From the NCBI GenBank assembly GCA_942491525.1, contig CALOBW010000020.1, positions 62,001 to 126,000 on the forward strand: 64,000 bases of DNA. Reading direction: 5' to 3'. The position numbers and the translations under genes were made by a program. Position 1 is the stretch's first letter, and each line of letters begins with the position of its first letter. The DNA comes from CAYWBU01 sp942491525. GTDB lineage: Bacteria; Desulfobacterota; Desulfomonilia; UBA1062. Of the stretch, positions 1-7,001 are shown in pieces. Below the pieces are notes generated by a model that saw nothing but the letters and a program-made list of their open reading frames with translations, did no database searches and was not told the DNA's origin.

Positions 1-2
1 TC

Positions 3-155
3 TTCGACCAGTTCACCTTCGTCAGCGTGCCCTTCAGCGACGCTGAAGATATCCTGCGCAAATTCCGCAACCAGAAGGGGCGCCCCTTGATCACCAAGGC
101 CAAACCCGATAACCGCGACTTCAAAAAGCGCGAATACAAGGGCAAGAAGAAATAA
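3..155 (+). CDS. DEAD-box RNA helicase, C-terminal end (partial)
   Basis: Only the last 50 codons are in the window; the gene begins upstream. The reading frame starts at base 3 and ends with TAA at 153-155. The peptide begins FDQFTFVSVPFSDAEDIL and ends in a lysine/arginine-rich tail. This resembles the DbpA-type RNA-binding fold at the C-terminus of DeaD/DbpA helicases, which remodel rRNA during ribosome assembly or cold adaptation. The family call rests on this short piece and on typA, cspA and rhlE nearby. No catalytic motif is visible, so another RNA-binding protein cannot be excluded. Confidence 0.6.
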   Translation, partial: FDQFTFVSVPFSDAEDILRKFRNQKGRPLITKAKPDNRDFKKREYKGKKK

Positions 156-156
156 C

Positions 157-191
157 AAGAAAGGCGAGAACATCAGTTCTCGCCTTTCTTT
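157..191 (+). terminator. Rho-independent terminator after the helicase gene
   Basis: A perfect 15-bp stem (157-171 with 176-190) with the loop ATCA begins two bases after the stop codon. A short T-rich tail follows. On the minus strand the stem is also followed by a T-rich stretch, so it may serve the convergent typA gene too. Confidence 0.85.
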
Positions 192-224
192 GTTCAACGC
201 ATAGCGGCCCGAAGGCCGCAGCTT

Positions 225-2060
225 CTACTTTTCCAGATTGGCAAACTTCTCCTTCTTCTTCAGAATGGCACGCTTGGTGGCATCAAGCTCCATCTTTCTG
301 AGGCGGATATTTTCCGGCGTCACCTCGACCAGCTCATCTTCGGCAATGAACTCAATGGCCTGATCCAGCGAGAGCAGACGCGGCGGACGCAGGGTCACAG
401 TATTGTCGGAACCGGAAGCGCGCATGTTGGTGAGCTGCTTCTCCTTCGTGATGTTGACATCCATATCGCCATTTCTATTGCGCTCGCCGATCATCATGCC
501 GGTGTAGACCGGCGTGCCGACCTTGCAGAAAAGCTCACCGCGGTCAACCATGGCCAGCGCGGCGTAGGTGGTAACCTTGCCGGGACGGTCAGCCACCAGG
601 GCGCCGGAGTTGCGCTGCGGGATGGGGCCGTACCAGGGCTCATAGCCTTCAAAGAGGGCGTTCATGATGCCCGAACCTTTGGTGTCGGTCATAAACTGGC
701 TTCTAAAACCGATCAAACCGCGCGACGGGATGATGAACTCAAGATTGACGCGGCCGTGACCGTTGTTGATCAGGTTTTCCATGCGCCCCTTGCGGGTGGC
801 AAGTTTCTCGGTAATGGTGCCCACAAACTCTTCGGGCACGTCCAGATAGACATGTTCGGTAGGCTCCATGACGGTGCCGTCAACCTCCTTGGTGATGACC
901 CGCGGCTTGGATACCATGAACTCATAACCCTCGCGGCGCATGGTTTCAATCAGGATGGCCATCTGCAGCTCTCCGCGGCCGCAGACTTCAAAGGCATCGG
1001 CGCGCTCCAGCGGGTTAATGCGGATGGCAACATTCCAGAGGGTCTCCTTCTCAAGGCGGGCCTTGATATGACGCGAAGTCAGATATTTGCCCTCCTGGCC
1101 AGCAAAGGGACCATTGTTGACATAGAAGATCATGGAGACGGTGGGCTCATCAACCTTGATGCGCGGCAGCGGCTTGGCATCGTTCTCATCCGAGATGGTA
1201 TCTCCGATCTTAACGCCGTCGATTCCGGCCACGGCGATAATGTCACCGGCCTCGGCCTCTTCCACCGGCATCTTCTTGAGGCCGTTGAAACTGTAGAGGG
1301 CCGAGAACTTGACCCCGCGCCGGGTGCCCTCTTCACCAACCAGGGCATAGTTCCGATTCATGGCCAGCCGTCCGTTGGTCAGGCGACCGATGGCGATCTG
1401 CCCCACATAGGAGTCATAATCAAGGCTGGCCACCAGAAACTGCGGAATGTGCTCATCATCAGCTTCAGGGCCGGGAATCACATCAATGATCGTATCGAAG
1501 AGCGGCCGCAGATCGGCGCTGTCATCGCCCATAGCCTTGTGGGCGATACCCTCTTTGGCATTGGTGAACAGTACCGGGAAATCGATCTGCTCTTCGCTGG
1601 CATCCAGATCGATGAATAGATCATAGACTTCGTCGATAACTTCACCGATGCGCTCATCGGGCCGGTCGATCTTGTTGATCACCAGAATGATGGGCAGCTT
1701 CTTGGCCAGGGCCTTGCGCACCACGAAGCGGGTCTGGGGCAGCGGCCCCTCACTGGAGTCAACCAGCAGGATGGCGCCGTCGACCAGATTGAGCGAGCGC
1801 TCAACTTCACCGCCGAAATCGGCGTGACCCGGGGTGTCGACAATGTTGATCTTAGTGTCGCCGTACTGTACGGCGGTGTTTTTGGCCGAGATAGTGATGC
1901 CGCGCTCACGCTCCAGATCCATGGAATCCATGACCCGGTCATCAATCTTCTGATGATCACCAAAGGTGCCGCTCTGTCTGAGCATCCCGTCCACAAGGGT
2001 TGTCTTGCCATGGTCAACATGGGCAATGATTGCAATATTTCTTAGGCTATTCTTGCGCAA
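225..2060 (-). CDS. typA: Translational GTPase TypA/BipA
   Basis: TypA is a ribosome-binding GTPase of the EF-G family that assists 50S assembly and stress or cold adaptation. The N-terminus carries the G1 motif AHVDHGKTT, followed by the switch region RERGITI, DTPGHADF and NKID. The EF-G-like domains follow and the TypA-specific C-terminus ends with basic residues. A longer reading frame extends to 2138, but I chose TTG at 2060. It is preceded by GGAGAG at good spacing and gives LRKNSLRNIAII at the N-terminus, as in the family. This gives 611 aa, close to E. coli BipA (about 607). It is divergent from the cold-shock gene. Confidence 0.95.
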   Translation of the reverse strand: MRKNSLRNIAIIAHVDHGKTTLVDGMLRQSGTFGDHQKIDDRVMDSMDLERERGITISAKNTAVQYGDTKINIVDTPGHADFGGEVERSLNLVDGAILLVDSSEGPLPQTRFVVRKALAKKLPIILVINKIDRPDERIGEVIDEVYDLFIDLDASEEQIDFPVLFTNAKEGIAHKAMGDDSADLRPLFDTIIDVIPGPEADDEHIPQFLVASLDYDSYVGQIAIGRLTNGRLAMNRNYALVGEEGTRRGVKFSALYSFNGLKKMPVEEAEAGDIIAVAGIDGVKIGDTISDENDAKPLPRIKVDEPTVSMIFYVNNGPFAGQEGKYLTSRHIKARLEKETLWNVAIRINPLERADAFEVCGRGELQMAILIETMRREGYEFMVSKPRVITKEVDGTVMEPTEHVYLDVPEEFVGTITEKLATRKGRMENLINNGHGRVNLEFIIPSRGLIGFRSQFMTDTKGSGIMNALFEGYEPWYGPIPQRNSGALVADRPGKVTTYAALAMVDRGELFCKVGTPVYTGMMIGERNRNGDMDVNITKEKQLTNMRASGSDNTVTLRPPRLLSLDQAIEFIAEDELVEVTPENIRLRKMELDATKRAILKKKEKFANLEK

Positions 2061-2348
2061 ATTATCTCTCCAAAAGTTATTTGTGATACAGTTAATAATA
2101 GGTGTCGAGCATATAAACCCAGGCGCCCCAATAGTCAAAGACTATTCTGTGCAAACTAATATGCTTGACACACACCGCTTGATCACGTAGGGATATCTTA
2201 ATCTGAAAAACGAGTTGGTCAAAATTGGAATCATCCTGTGTGTAACCACCTGGCAGTATCCTAAGCCTAATACTTACCGGTTTTCAGAAATACATTAATG
2301 GATTCGAACCTGTCGAAAGCAGTAGCGAATCAAAAAAAGAGGTACACA

Positions 2349-2549
2349 ATGGCAAACGGAACAGTTAAGTGGTTTAACGAAGAAAAAGGTTTTGGCTTTA
2401 TCGCAGTTGAGGGTGGCAGTGACGTATTCGTTCATTTCTCAGCTATTCAGGGTTCAGGCTTCAAGGTACTTGAAGAGGGCCAGAAGGTAACCTTCGATAT
2501 TGCAGACGGTCCCAAGGGTCCCTGCGCCGCTAACGTTATCAAAGATTAA
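2349..2549 (+). CDS. Cold-shock domain protein (CspA family)
   Basis: This is a 66-residue single-domain OB-fold RNA chaperone. The RNP1 motif KGFGFI and the RNP2 motif VFVHF bind single-stranded RNA and DNA. The start is ATG at 2349 (MANGTVKWF), with an AGAGGT ribosome site upstream. An in-frame ATG at 2298 would add 17 residues not typical of the family. The untranslated leader may be long: the gap to the divergent typA start is nearly 290 bp, as is common for csp mRNAs. A strong terminator follows directly. Its neighbours (RNA helicases and TypA) fit a cold or ribosome-stress group. Confidence 0.95.
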   Translation: MANGTVKWFNEEKGFGFIAVEGGSDVFVHFSAIQGSGFKVLEEGQKVTFDIADGPKGPCAANVIKD

Positions 2550-2554
2550 TTGCC

Positions 2555-2582
2555 AAGGGCGGGTGTTTAACCCGCCCTTTTA
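2555..2582 (+). terminator. Rho-independent terminator of the cold-shock gene
   Basis: Perfect 10-bp stem AAGGGCGGGT/ACCCGCCCTT (2555-2564 with 2570-2579), loop GTTTA, then a T-run. It lies six bases after the stop codon. Confidence 0.9.
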
Positions 2583-2648
2583 AATTTTGACCCCGCTTTA
2601 CCGATTTTCCTACTGCACTTCATTTTTGCAGTGACTGAGAGCAACTGA

Positions 2649-2846
2649 ATGGCCCGTAAGACAAACTACTCGTTTCAGAAATTTGAACGCGAGAAGCAGC
2701 GCACGAAAAAGAAACAAGAAAAGCTAGCCCGCAAACAGGACGCCAAGGACCGCAAGGCCGCACTGGCAGCCGAGGGCGAAGATATCGATCCCGACATCGC
2801 TGACATCGTACCGGGTCCCCAACCGACCCTGGATCCCGAAGAGTAA
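2649..2846 (+). CDS. Small highly charged conserved-type protein
   Basis: I do not recognise a named family. The 65-residue product has a strongly basic N-terminal half (MARKTNYSFQKFEREKQR, then KKK and KLARK), predicted to be helical and possibly nucleic-acid binding. The C-terminal half is acidic and proline-rich, ending in LDPEE. There is no signal peptide or membrane segment. It lies alone between the csp terminator and rhlE (56 bp to rhlE). The ribosome site is weak (GAGAGCAAC), but codon use matches the neighbours. A role with RNA or ribosomes is only suggested by charge and context. Confidence 0.65.
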   Translation: MARKTNYSFQKFEREKQRTKKKQEKLARKQDAKDRKAALAAEGEDIDPDIADIVPGPQPTLDPEE

Positions 2847-2902
2847 ATTCCTACCCGTCCGGGTATCCCCATATAGAGGGTACACCCCTCACAGGAGCAC
2901 CA

Positions 2903-4153
2903 ATGAAATTTGATTCACTTAATCCCGAAATCTACAAGTCTGTCCAGGAGATGGGCTATATTGAACCGACACCGATCCAGGCCGAGGCAATCCCGGCCAT
3001 CCTGACCGGCGGCGACCTGCTGGGCCTGGCCCAGACGGGCACCGGCAAAACCGCAGCCTTTGTGCTGCCGATTCTGCAGCAGCTGCTGCACGGGCCGCGC
3101 AAAAAAACCAGAGCATTGATCCTGGCCCCCACCCGCGAGCTGGCGGCTCAGATCAATGAGGCGATCCAGGATCTGGGGCGCCATACGAACCTGCGCAGCG
3201 CGGTCGTCTTCGGCGGCGTCAGCATGAACCCCCAGATCGCAGCCATGAAGCGCGGCACCGAGATCATCGTGGCCTGCCCCGGCCGCCTGCTGGATCACAT
3301 CAACCAGGGCAACATCAACCTCGCCGGCATCGAAACCTTTGTCCTGGATGAGGCTGACCGCATGTTCGACATGGGATTTCTGCCCGACATCCGCCGCATC
3401 ATCAAACAGTTGCCGGTCAAGCGCCAGAACCTCTTCTTCTCGGCAACCATGCCGCCGGACATCCGCAAACTGTCCCAGGAGATCCTGCAGGATGCCACCA
3501 CGGTTCAGATCGGCCACACCAAGCCGGCCAACACCGTGGCCCACGCCCTCTACCCCGTGCCGCAGCACCTGAAGACAGCCCTGCTCAAAGAGGTTCTCAA
3601 GAGTACCCCAACCGAGTCAGTCATCGTATTCACCCGCACCAAGCACCGCGCCAAGCGTCTGGCCCAGCAGCTGGAGCGCAGCGGCTACCGGGCGACCTCG
3701 CTGCAGGGCAACCTTTCACAGAACAAGCGCGAGCACGCCATCAAGGGCTTCAGAGACGGCTCCTACCAGATCATGGTGGCCACCGACATCGCCGCCCGCG
3801 GCATCGATGTGTCTGCCATCTCGCACGTGATTAACTTTGATATGCCGGATACCGCCGACGCCTACACCCACCGCATCGGCCGCACCGGCCGCGCCGCCAA
3901 GACCGGCGAAGCCTTCACCTTCATTACCGGCGAAGACAAGGCCATGGTCAACACCATCGAGCGCACCCTGGGCGAAAAGCTGGAGCGCAAGACCATGCCC
4001 GAGTTTGACTATGACGCGCCCAAGCCCAAGCAGGATCAGCCCCCCAGCCGGCCGCCCCGGCGCCCCGCTGCCCCCAACGCCAGCAAGCGCCCCGGCGCCA
4101 TGCGCAGTGGACGCCCCAGCAATCAGCGCCGCTCGCGTTCAGCCAACCAATAA
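2903..4153 (+). CDS. rhlE: ATP-dependent DEAD-box RNA helicase, RhlE type
   Basis: This 416-residue helicase unwinds short RNA duplexes, probably in ribosome assembly. Motifs run in order: a Q-motif (EPTPIQAEAIP), Walker A AQTGTGKT, PTRELA, the DEAD box (DEADRMFDMGF), SAT, and in the second RecA domain the motif HRIGRTGRA. After about residue 375 the tail is disordered and rich in proline, arginine and serine, as in RhlE proteins; it likely binds RNA. AGGAGC lies upstream of ATG at 2903. It has its own terminator, so it is probably monocistronic. Confidence 0.95.
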   Translation: MKFDSLNPEIYKSVQEMGYIEPTPIQAEAIPAILTGGDLLGLAQTGTGKTAAFVLPILQQLLHGPRKKTRALILAPTRELAAQINEAIQDLGRHTNLRSAVVFGGVSMNPQIAAMKRGTEIIVACPGRLLDHINQGNINLAGIETFVLDEADRMFDMGFLPDIRRIIKQLPVKRQNLFFSATMPPDIRKLSQEILQDATTVQIGHTKPANTVAHALYPVPQHLKTALLKEVLKSTPTESVIVFTRTKHRAKRLAQQLERSGYRATSLQGNLSQNKREHAIKGFRDGSYQIMVATDIAARGIDVSAISHVINFDMPDTADAYTHRIGRTGRAAKTGEAFTFITGEDKAMVNTIERTLGEKLERKTMPEFDYDAPKPKQDQPPSRPPRRPAAPNASKRPGAMRSGRPSNQRRSRSANQ

Positions 4154-4158
4154 GAACC

Positions 4159-4183
4159 AGCCGGGCATCTGCCCGGCTTTTTT
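4159..4183 (+). terminator. Rho-independent terminator of rhlE
   Basis: Perfect 8-bp GC-rich stem AGCCGGGC/GCCCGGCT, loop ATCT, followed by a run of T. It starts five bases after the stop codon. Confidence 0.9.
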
Positions 4184-4240
4184 ACACCCACTGGCAGCTT
4201 CGCCAAGTTTATGCTACCTTCAGCTCTGGAGGAATCAACA

Positions 4241-4810
4241 ATGAAAAGATTCATAATTACAGTAATGTTTATCTTACTGGCCGGCTGCTCTTCCATGGCA
4301 CCCCAGGTCAGATTTGACACAACCATGCCCGACAGAATCGCCAAGGCCGAGGATCAGGCACGCCAGAATCTGCGCACCCTGCTGGACACCAACTCGAGCG
4401 ACGAGCGCAGAAAGCTGCTTTCCAACAATCTACTTTGCGGCCCCGGACTCTGGCAGGACCTGGAAGGCAACCGCTACCTCACCGGCCATGACCTGCTGCC
4501 GATGCAAGTTGAACTGCAGGTTGAAACCATCTTCGGCACCCGAACAAAGAAAATGGACGGGCAAATCCTGCAGAGCAGCAAGGCGGTCTACTCATTCTGG
4601 CTGGCCATGCTGGAACAAAAGCAGCTCAGAAACTGCCCCATCCGCAAACCCAGCCCGGACGAATTAAAGCGGTACTGGGCCAGCAGCCAGGCCAAAGAAC
4701 CGATCTTCGTGATCGACTCTCCTTCCGGCACAATCCTGGTGGACTTCAACCAGGACAGCTCGGGGCGCTGGATTCCGTTTGCCGTCGAGAATATCAGCAA
4801 CATCAAATAG
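4241..4810 (+). CDS. Predicted lipoprotein of unknown function
   Basis: I do not recognise the family. The 189-residue product has a lipoprotein signal peptide: basic MKR, a hydrophobic stretch, then the lipobox LLAGC, giving a lipidated cysteine near residue 15. The mature part is soluble, with two further cysteines (in LLCGPGLW and RNCPIRK) that could form a disulfide in the periplasm. GGAGGA precedes ATG at 4241; an upstream in-frame ATG at 4211 is less likely because it would push the signal peptide inward. Only 10 bases separate it from the YjbQ-type gene, so they are probably co-transcribed. Confidence 0.8.
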   Translation: MKRFIITVMFILLAGCSSMAPQVRFDTTMPDRIAKAEDQARQNLRTLLDTNSSDERRKLLSNNLLCGPGLWQDLEGNRYLTGHDLLPMQVELQVETIFGTRTKKMDGQILQSSKAVYSFWLAMLEQKQLRNCPIRKPSPDELKRYWASSQAKEPIFVIDSPSGTILVDFNQDSSGRWIPFAVENISNIK

Positions 4811-4820
4811 GGAGGACGCC

Positions 4821-5237
4821 ATGAAGTCGTACCGCAAGGAGCTCTGGTTCAACACCAGCAGCCGCATGGAGTTCATCAATATCACACCCGATATTGAAGC
4901 CTGCCTGCGCGAAAGCGGCATCCAAGAGGGCCTGGCGCTGATCAACGCCATGCACATCACCGCCAGCGTCTTCATCAATGATGATGAGCGCGGCCTGCAT
5001 CATGACTACAAGGTCTGGCTTGAGAAGCTGGCGCCCCATGAGCCGGTCGACGCCTACCGCCACAATGTCGGCGAAGACAACGCCGACGGACACATGAAGC
5101 GCCAGATAATGGGCCGCGAGGTGGTCGTGGCCATCACCCAGGGACGCCTGGACTTCGGCCCCTGGGAGCAGATCTTCTATGGCGAGTTTGACGGCCGGCG
5201 CAAAAAACGGGTGCTGGTTAAAATTATCGGCGCATAG
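4821..5237 (+). CDS. YjbQ/UPF0047 family protein
   Basis: The 138-residue product matches the secondary thiamine-phosphate synthase YjbQ family (UPF0047). This is a small beta-rich enzyme-like fold that forms trimers. Visible family features are the N-terminal strand ending in FINITPDIE, the motif NAMHITASVFINDDE, an H-rich segment (DAYRHNVGEDNADGHMKRQIMG) and the C-terminal GPWEQIFYGEFDG. The histidines in these conserved blocks are the likely metal or phosphate site. ATG at 4821 has GGGAGG upstream. The true substrate in cells is not settled for this family. Confidence 0.88.
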   Translation: MKSYRKELWFNTSSRMEFINITPDIEACLRESGIQEGLALINAMHITASVFINDDERGLHHDYKVWLEKLAPHEPVDAYRHNVGEDNADGHMKRQIMGREVVVAITQGRLDFGPWEQIFYGEFDGRRKKRVLVKIIGA

Positions 5238-5302
5238 GCACCGCTTGAACAGGCGCCGGCTTGATGTTAATATCCTGATATATCTATTACTGAGAGGTGG
5301 TC

Positions 5303-6073
5303 ATGTATAAAAGATTCACTCTTCTGATCCTGCTGAGCATCCTGACAGCCTGCGCCCACACCACCGAAGAGTACCGCGACCTCGAACAGCGCTATGAGGC
5401 CTGCTCGGCCGAAGCCCAAATCCTGCGCAATGAAAATGCCCGCCTGAAGGATGAGGCCGCCCGCCAGAGCGCCTCTCAGGACCGCCTGCTGGAGTGCGAC
5501 CGCCGCAATCAGGAGCTGCTGGACAAAAACATAGCCTGCATGACCCAGAACAACCTGCTGGTCCGGGAGATTGCCCGACAGAAGAACCTCAGTCAGAAAC
5601 AGAAAGAGGCCAAACTGCGCCTGCAGAACGCCAACAACTTCCTGCTCAACTACCTTGAGGATGAACGCTACAGCGATAAGGCCTACGTGATCATGGACGA
5701 GGATAGCATTAAAATCATCCTGCCCCAGCGCAGCATCTTCCCGACGGCACGCAGCGCCTGGCTGACTCCCCAGGGAACGCGCCTGATCGAGAAGATCGCT
5801 CTGGGCATCAAGGATATCAAACCCCAGTCAATCCAGGTCGCCGGCCATACCGACAACAGCCCCATTCCGGAAAAGGTCAGACGAATCTACCCCACCAACT
5901 GGGACCTTGGCCAGGCCCGCGCCATTATCGTGCTCAAGACCCTGATCAAATCCCACATCAGCGCCGAGATCATGCACGTGAGCTCCTTCGGCGAGATGCA
6001 GCCCATCTCGGACAATTCAACCGTGGACGGCCGCGGCATGAACCGCCGGGTGGAGATCATCATCAGGCCCTGA
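5303..6073 (+). CDS. OmpA/MotB-domain lipoprotein with coiled coil
   Basis: This 256-residue envelope protein begins with a lipoprotein signal and the lipobox LTAC. A long, heavily charged helical region (about residues 25-115, e.g. QRYEACSAEAQILRNENARL) looks like a coiled coil. The OmpA_C peptidoglycan-binding domain occupies roughly the last 120 residues, with VAGHTDNSPIP and NWDLGQARA matching the family's diaminopimelate-binding loop. It likely tethers the outer membrane to peptidoglycan. ATG at 5303 is chosen because GAGAGG lies 5 bases upstream; GTG at 5297 overlaps that site. Confidence 0.88.
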   Translation: MYKRFTLLILLSILTACAHTTEEYRDLEQRYEACSAEAQILRNENARLKDEAARQSASQDRLLECDRRNQELLDKNIACMTQNNLLVREIARQKNLSQKQKEAKLRLQNANNFLLNYLEDERYSDKAYVIMDEDSIKIILPQRSIFPTARSAWLTPQGTRLIEKIALGIKDIKPQSIQVAGHTDNSPIPEKVRRIYPTNWDLGQARAIIVLKTLIKSHISAEIMHVSSFGEMQPISDNSTVDGRGMNRRVEIIIRP

Positions 6074-6081
6074 GCTCTTAA

Positions 6082-6951
6082 ATGAAGACCGCAATCAAGC
6101 AAGCAGCAGCCGAGCTGGGCATCGACCTGATCGGTTTTAGCTGTCATCAAAATCTGGACGCAGAACGCGCTAAGTTTGTGCAGTGGCTAAACGGCGGCAA
6201 CCATGCAGCCATGGGCTGGATGGAACGCGATCCGGATGCAAGATTCTGCATTGATGGCACCCTCATCAGCATCGGCGTAAGCTATCACAACCCGGCCAAC
6301 AACAACCCCTACATTGCTGCTTACGCCGCCGGCATGGACTACCATCTGGTGATCAACGAGCTACTCAGCAAACTCTTGCGGCGCATCCAGGAGATTGATC
6401 CGCAGGTCGAGGGCCACATCTGCGTCGACGCCCAGCCGATCGCCGAAAAACCCCTGGCCATGCAGGCCGGTATCGGCTGGCAGGGGCGCAATACGCTGAT
6501 CATCAACCCCAAGTTCGGCTCCTACATCTGCCTGGGCGAGCTGATCATCAACCGCGACCTTGAGCCGGATGAGCCCCACACCGACCTCTGCGGCAGCTGC
6601 CGGCTCTGCATTGAGAGCTGCCCCACCGGCGCGATCCTGGAAGACCGCACCATAGACTGCCGGCGCTGCATCTCATATCTGACCATCGAAGACAAGGCCC
6701 AGGAGATTGAGCCCACCGGCGGCCGGCTCTTCGGCTGCAACATCTGCCAGGAGTGCTGCCCGCATAACGCCAACATAGAACCGGGGCGTAATCTGGAATT
6801 GACAAATCCCAATCCAATCTACGCCATGGCGCCAGGCAGGCTTAAAGATCTCAGTGATGCTGAATATTTTGAGCTGCGCAAGGGAACTGTATTTAAGCGC
6901 CTGCCCTACTGGAAGCTCCGCCGCAACCTGAAGGCCGCCGGGCTGTTATAA
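6082..6951 (+). CDS. queG: Epoxyqueuosine reductase-like protein (QueG family)
   Basis: QueG uses cobalamin and two 4Fe-4S clusters to reduce epoxyqueuosine to queuosine at the tRNA wobble base. Visible features are the N-terminal cobalamin-dependent domain (AMGWMERDP, SIGVSYHNP, IGWQGRNTLIINPKFGSY) and the ferredoxin-like segment CGSCRLCIESCPTGA, followed by CRRC and CNICQECCP. At 289 residues it is shorter than typical QueG (about 350-380) and lacks the usual C-terminal HEAT-like tRNA-binding part. It could be a short QueG or a relative in the same reductase superfamily. It starts 8 bases after the OmpA-like gene. Confidence 0.8.
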   Translation: MKTAIKQAAAELGIDLIGFSCHQNLDAERAKFVQWLNGGNHAAMGWMERDPDARFCIDGTLISIGVSYHNPANNNPYIAAYAAGMDYHLVINELLSKLLRRIQEIDPQVEGHICVDAQPIAEKPLAMQAGIGWQGRNTLIINPKFGSYICLGELIINRDLEPDEPHTDLCGSCRLCIESCPTGAILEDRTIDCRRCISYLTIEDKAQEIEPTGGRLFGCNICQECCPHNANIEPGRNLELTNPNPIYAMAPGRLKDLSDAEYFELRKGTVFKRLPYWKLRRNLKAAGLL

Positions 6952-6978
6952 AAAAAAGGGCGACCATTGGCCGCCCTT
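6951..6978 (-). terminator. Terminator between convergent queG and nrdD
   Basis: Inverted repeat AAGGGCG/CGCCCTT (6956-6962 with 6972-6978). On the minus strand it is followed by a run of seven T, so it mainly terminates nrdD transcripts. On the plus strand there is no T-run. Confidence 0.8.
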
Positions 6979-7001
6979 CCGGTTAATCATTTAGTTTAAT
7001 T

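Noticed and set aside
2298..2348. A T-arm-like sequence (GGTTCGAATCC on the minus strand) hinting at a tRNA
   Set aside because: The flanking bases do not pair into a T-stem and no anticodon or acceptor stem can be drawn around it; it lies in the csp leader.
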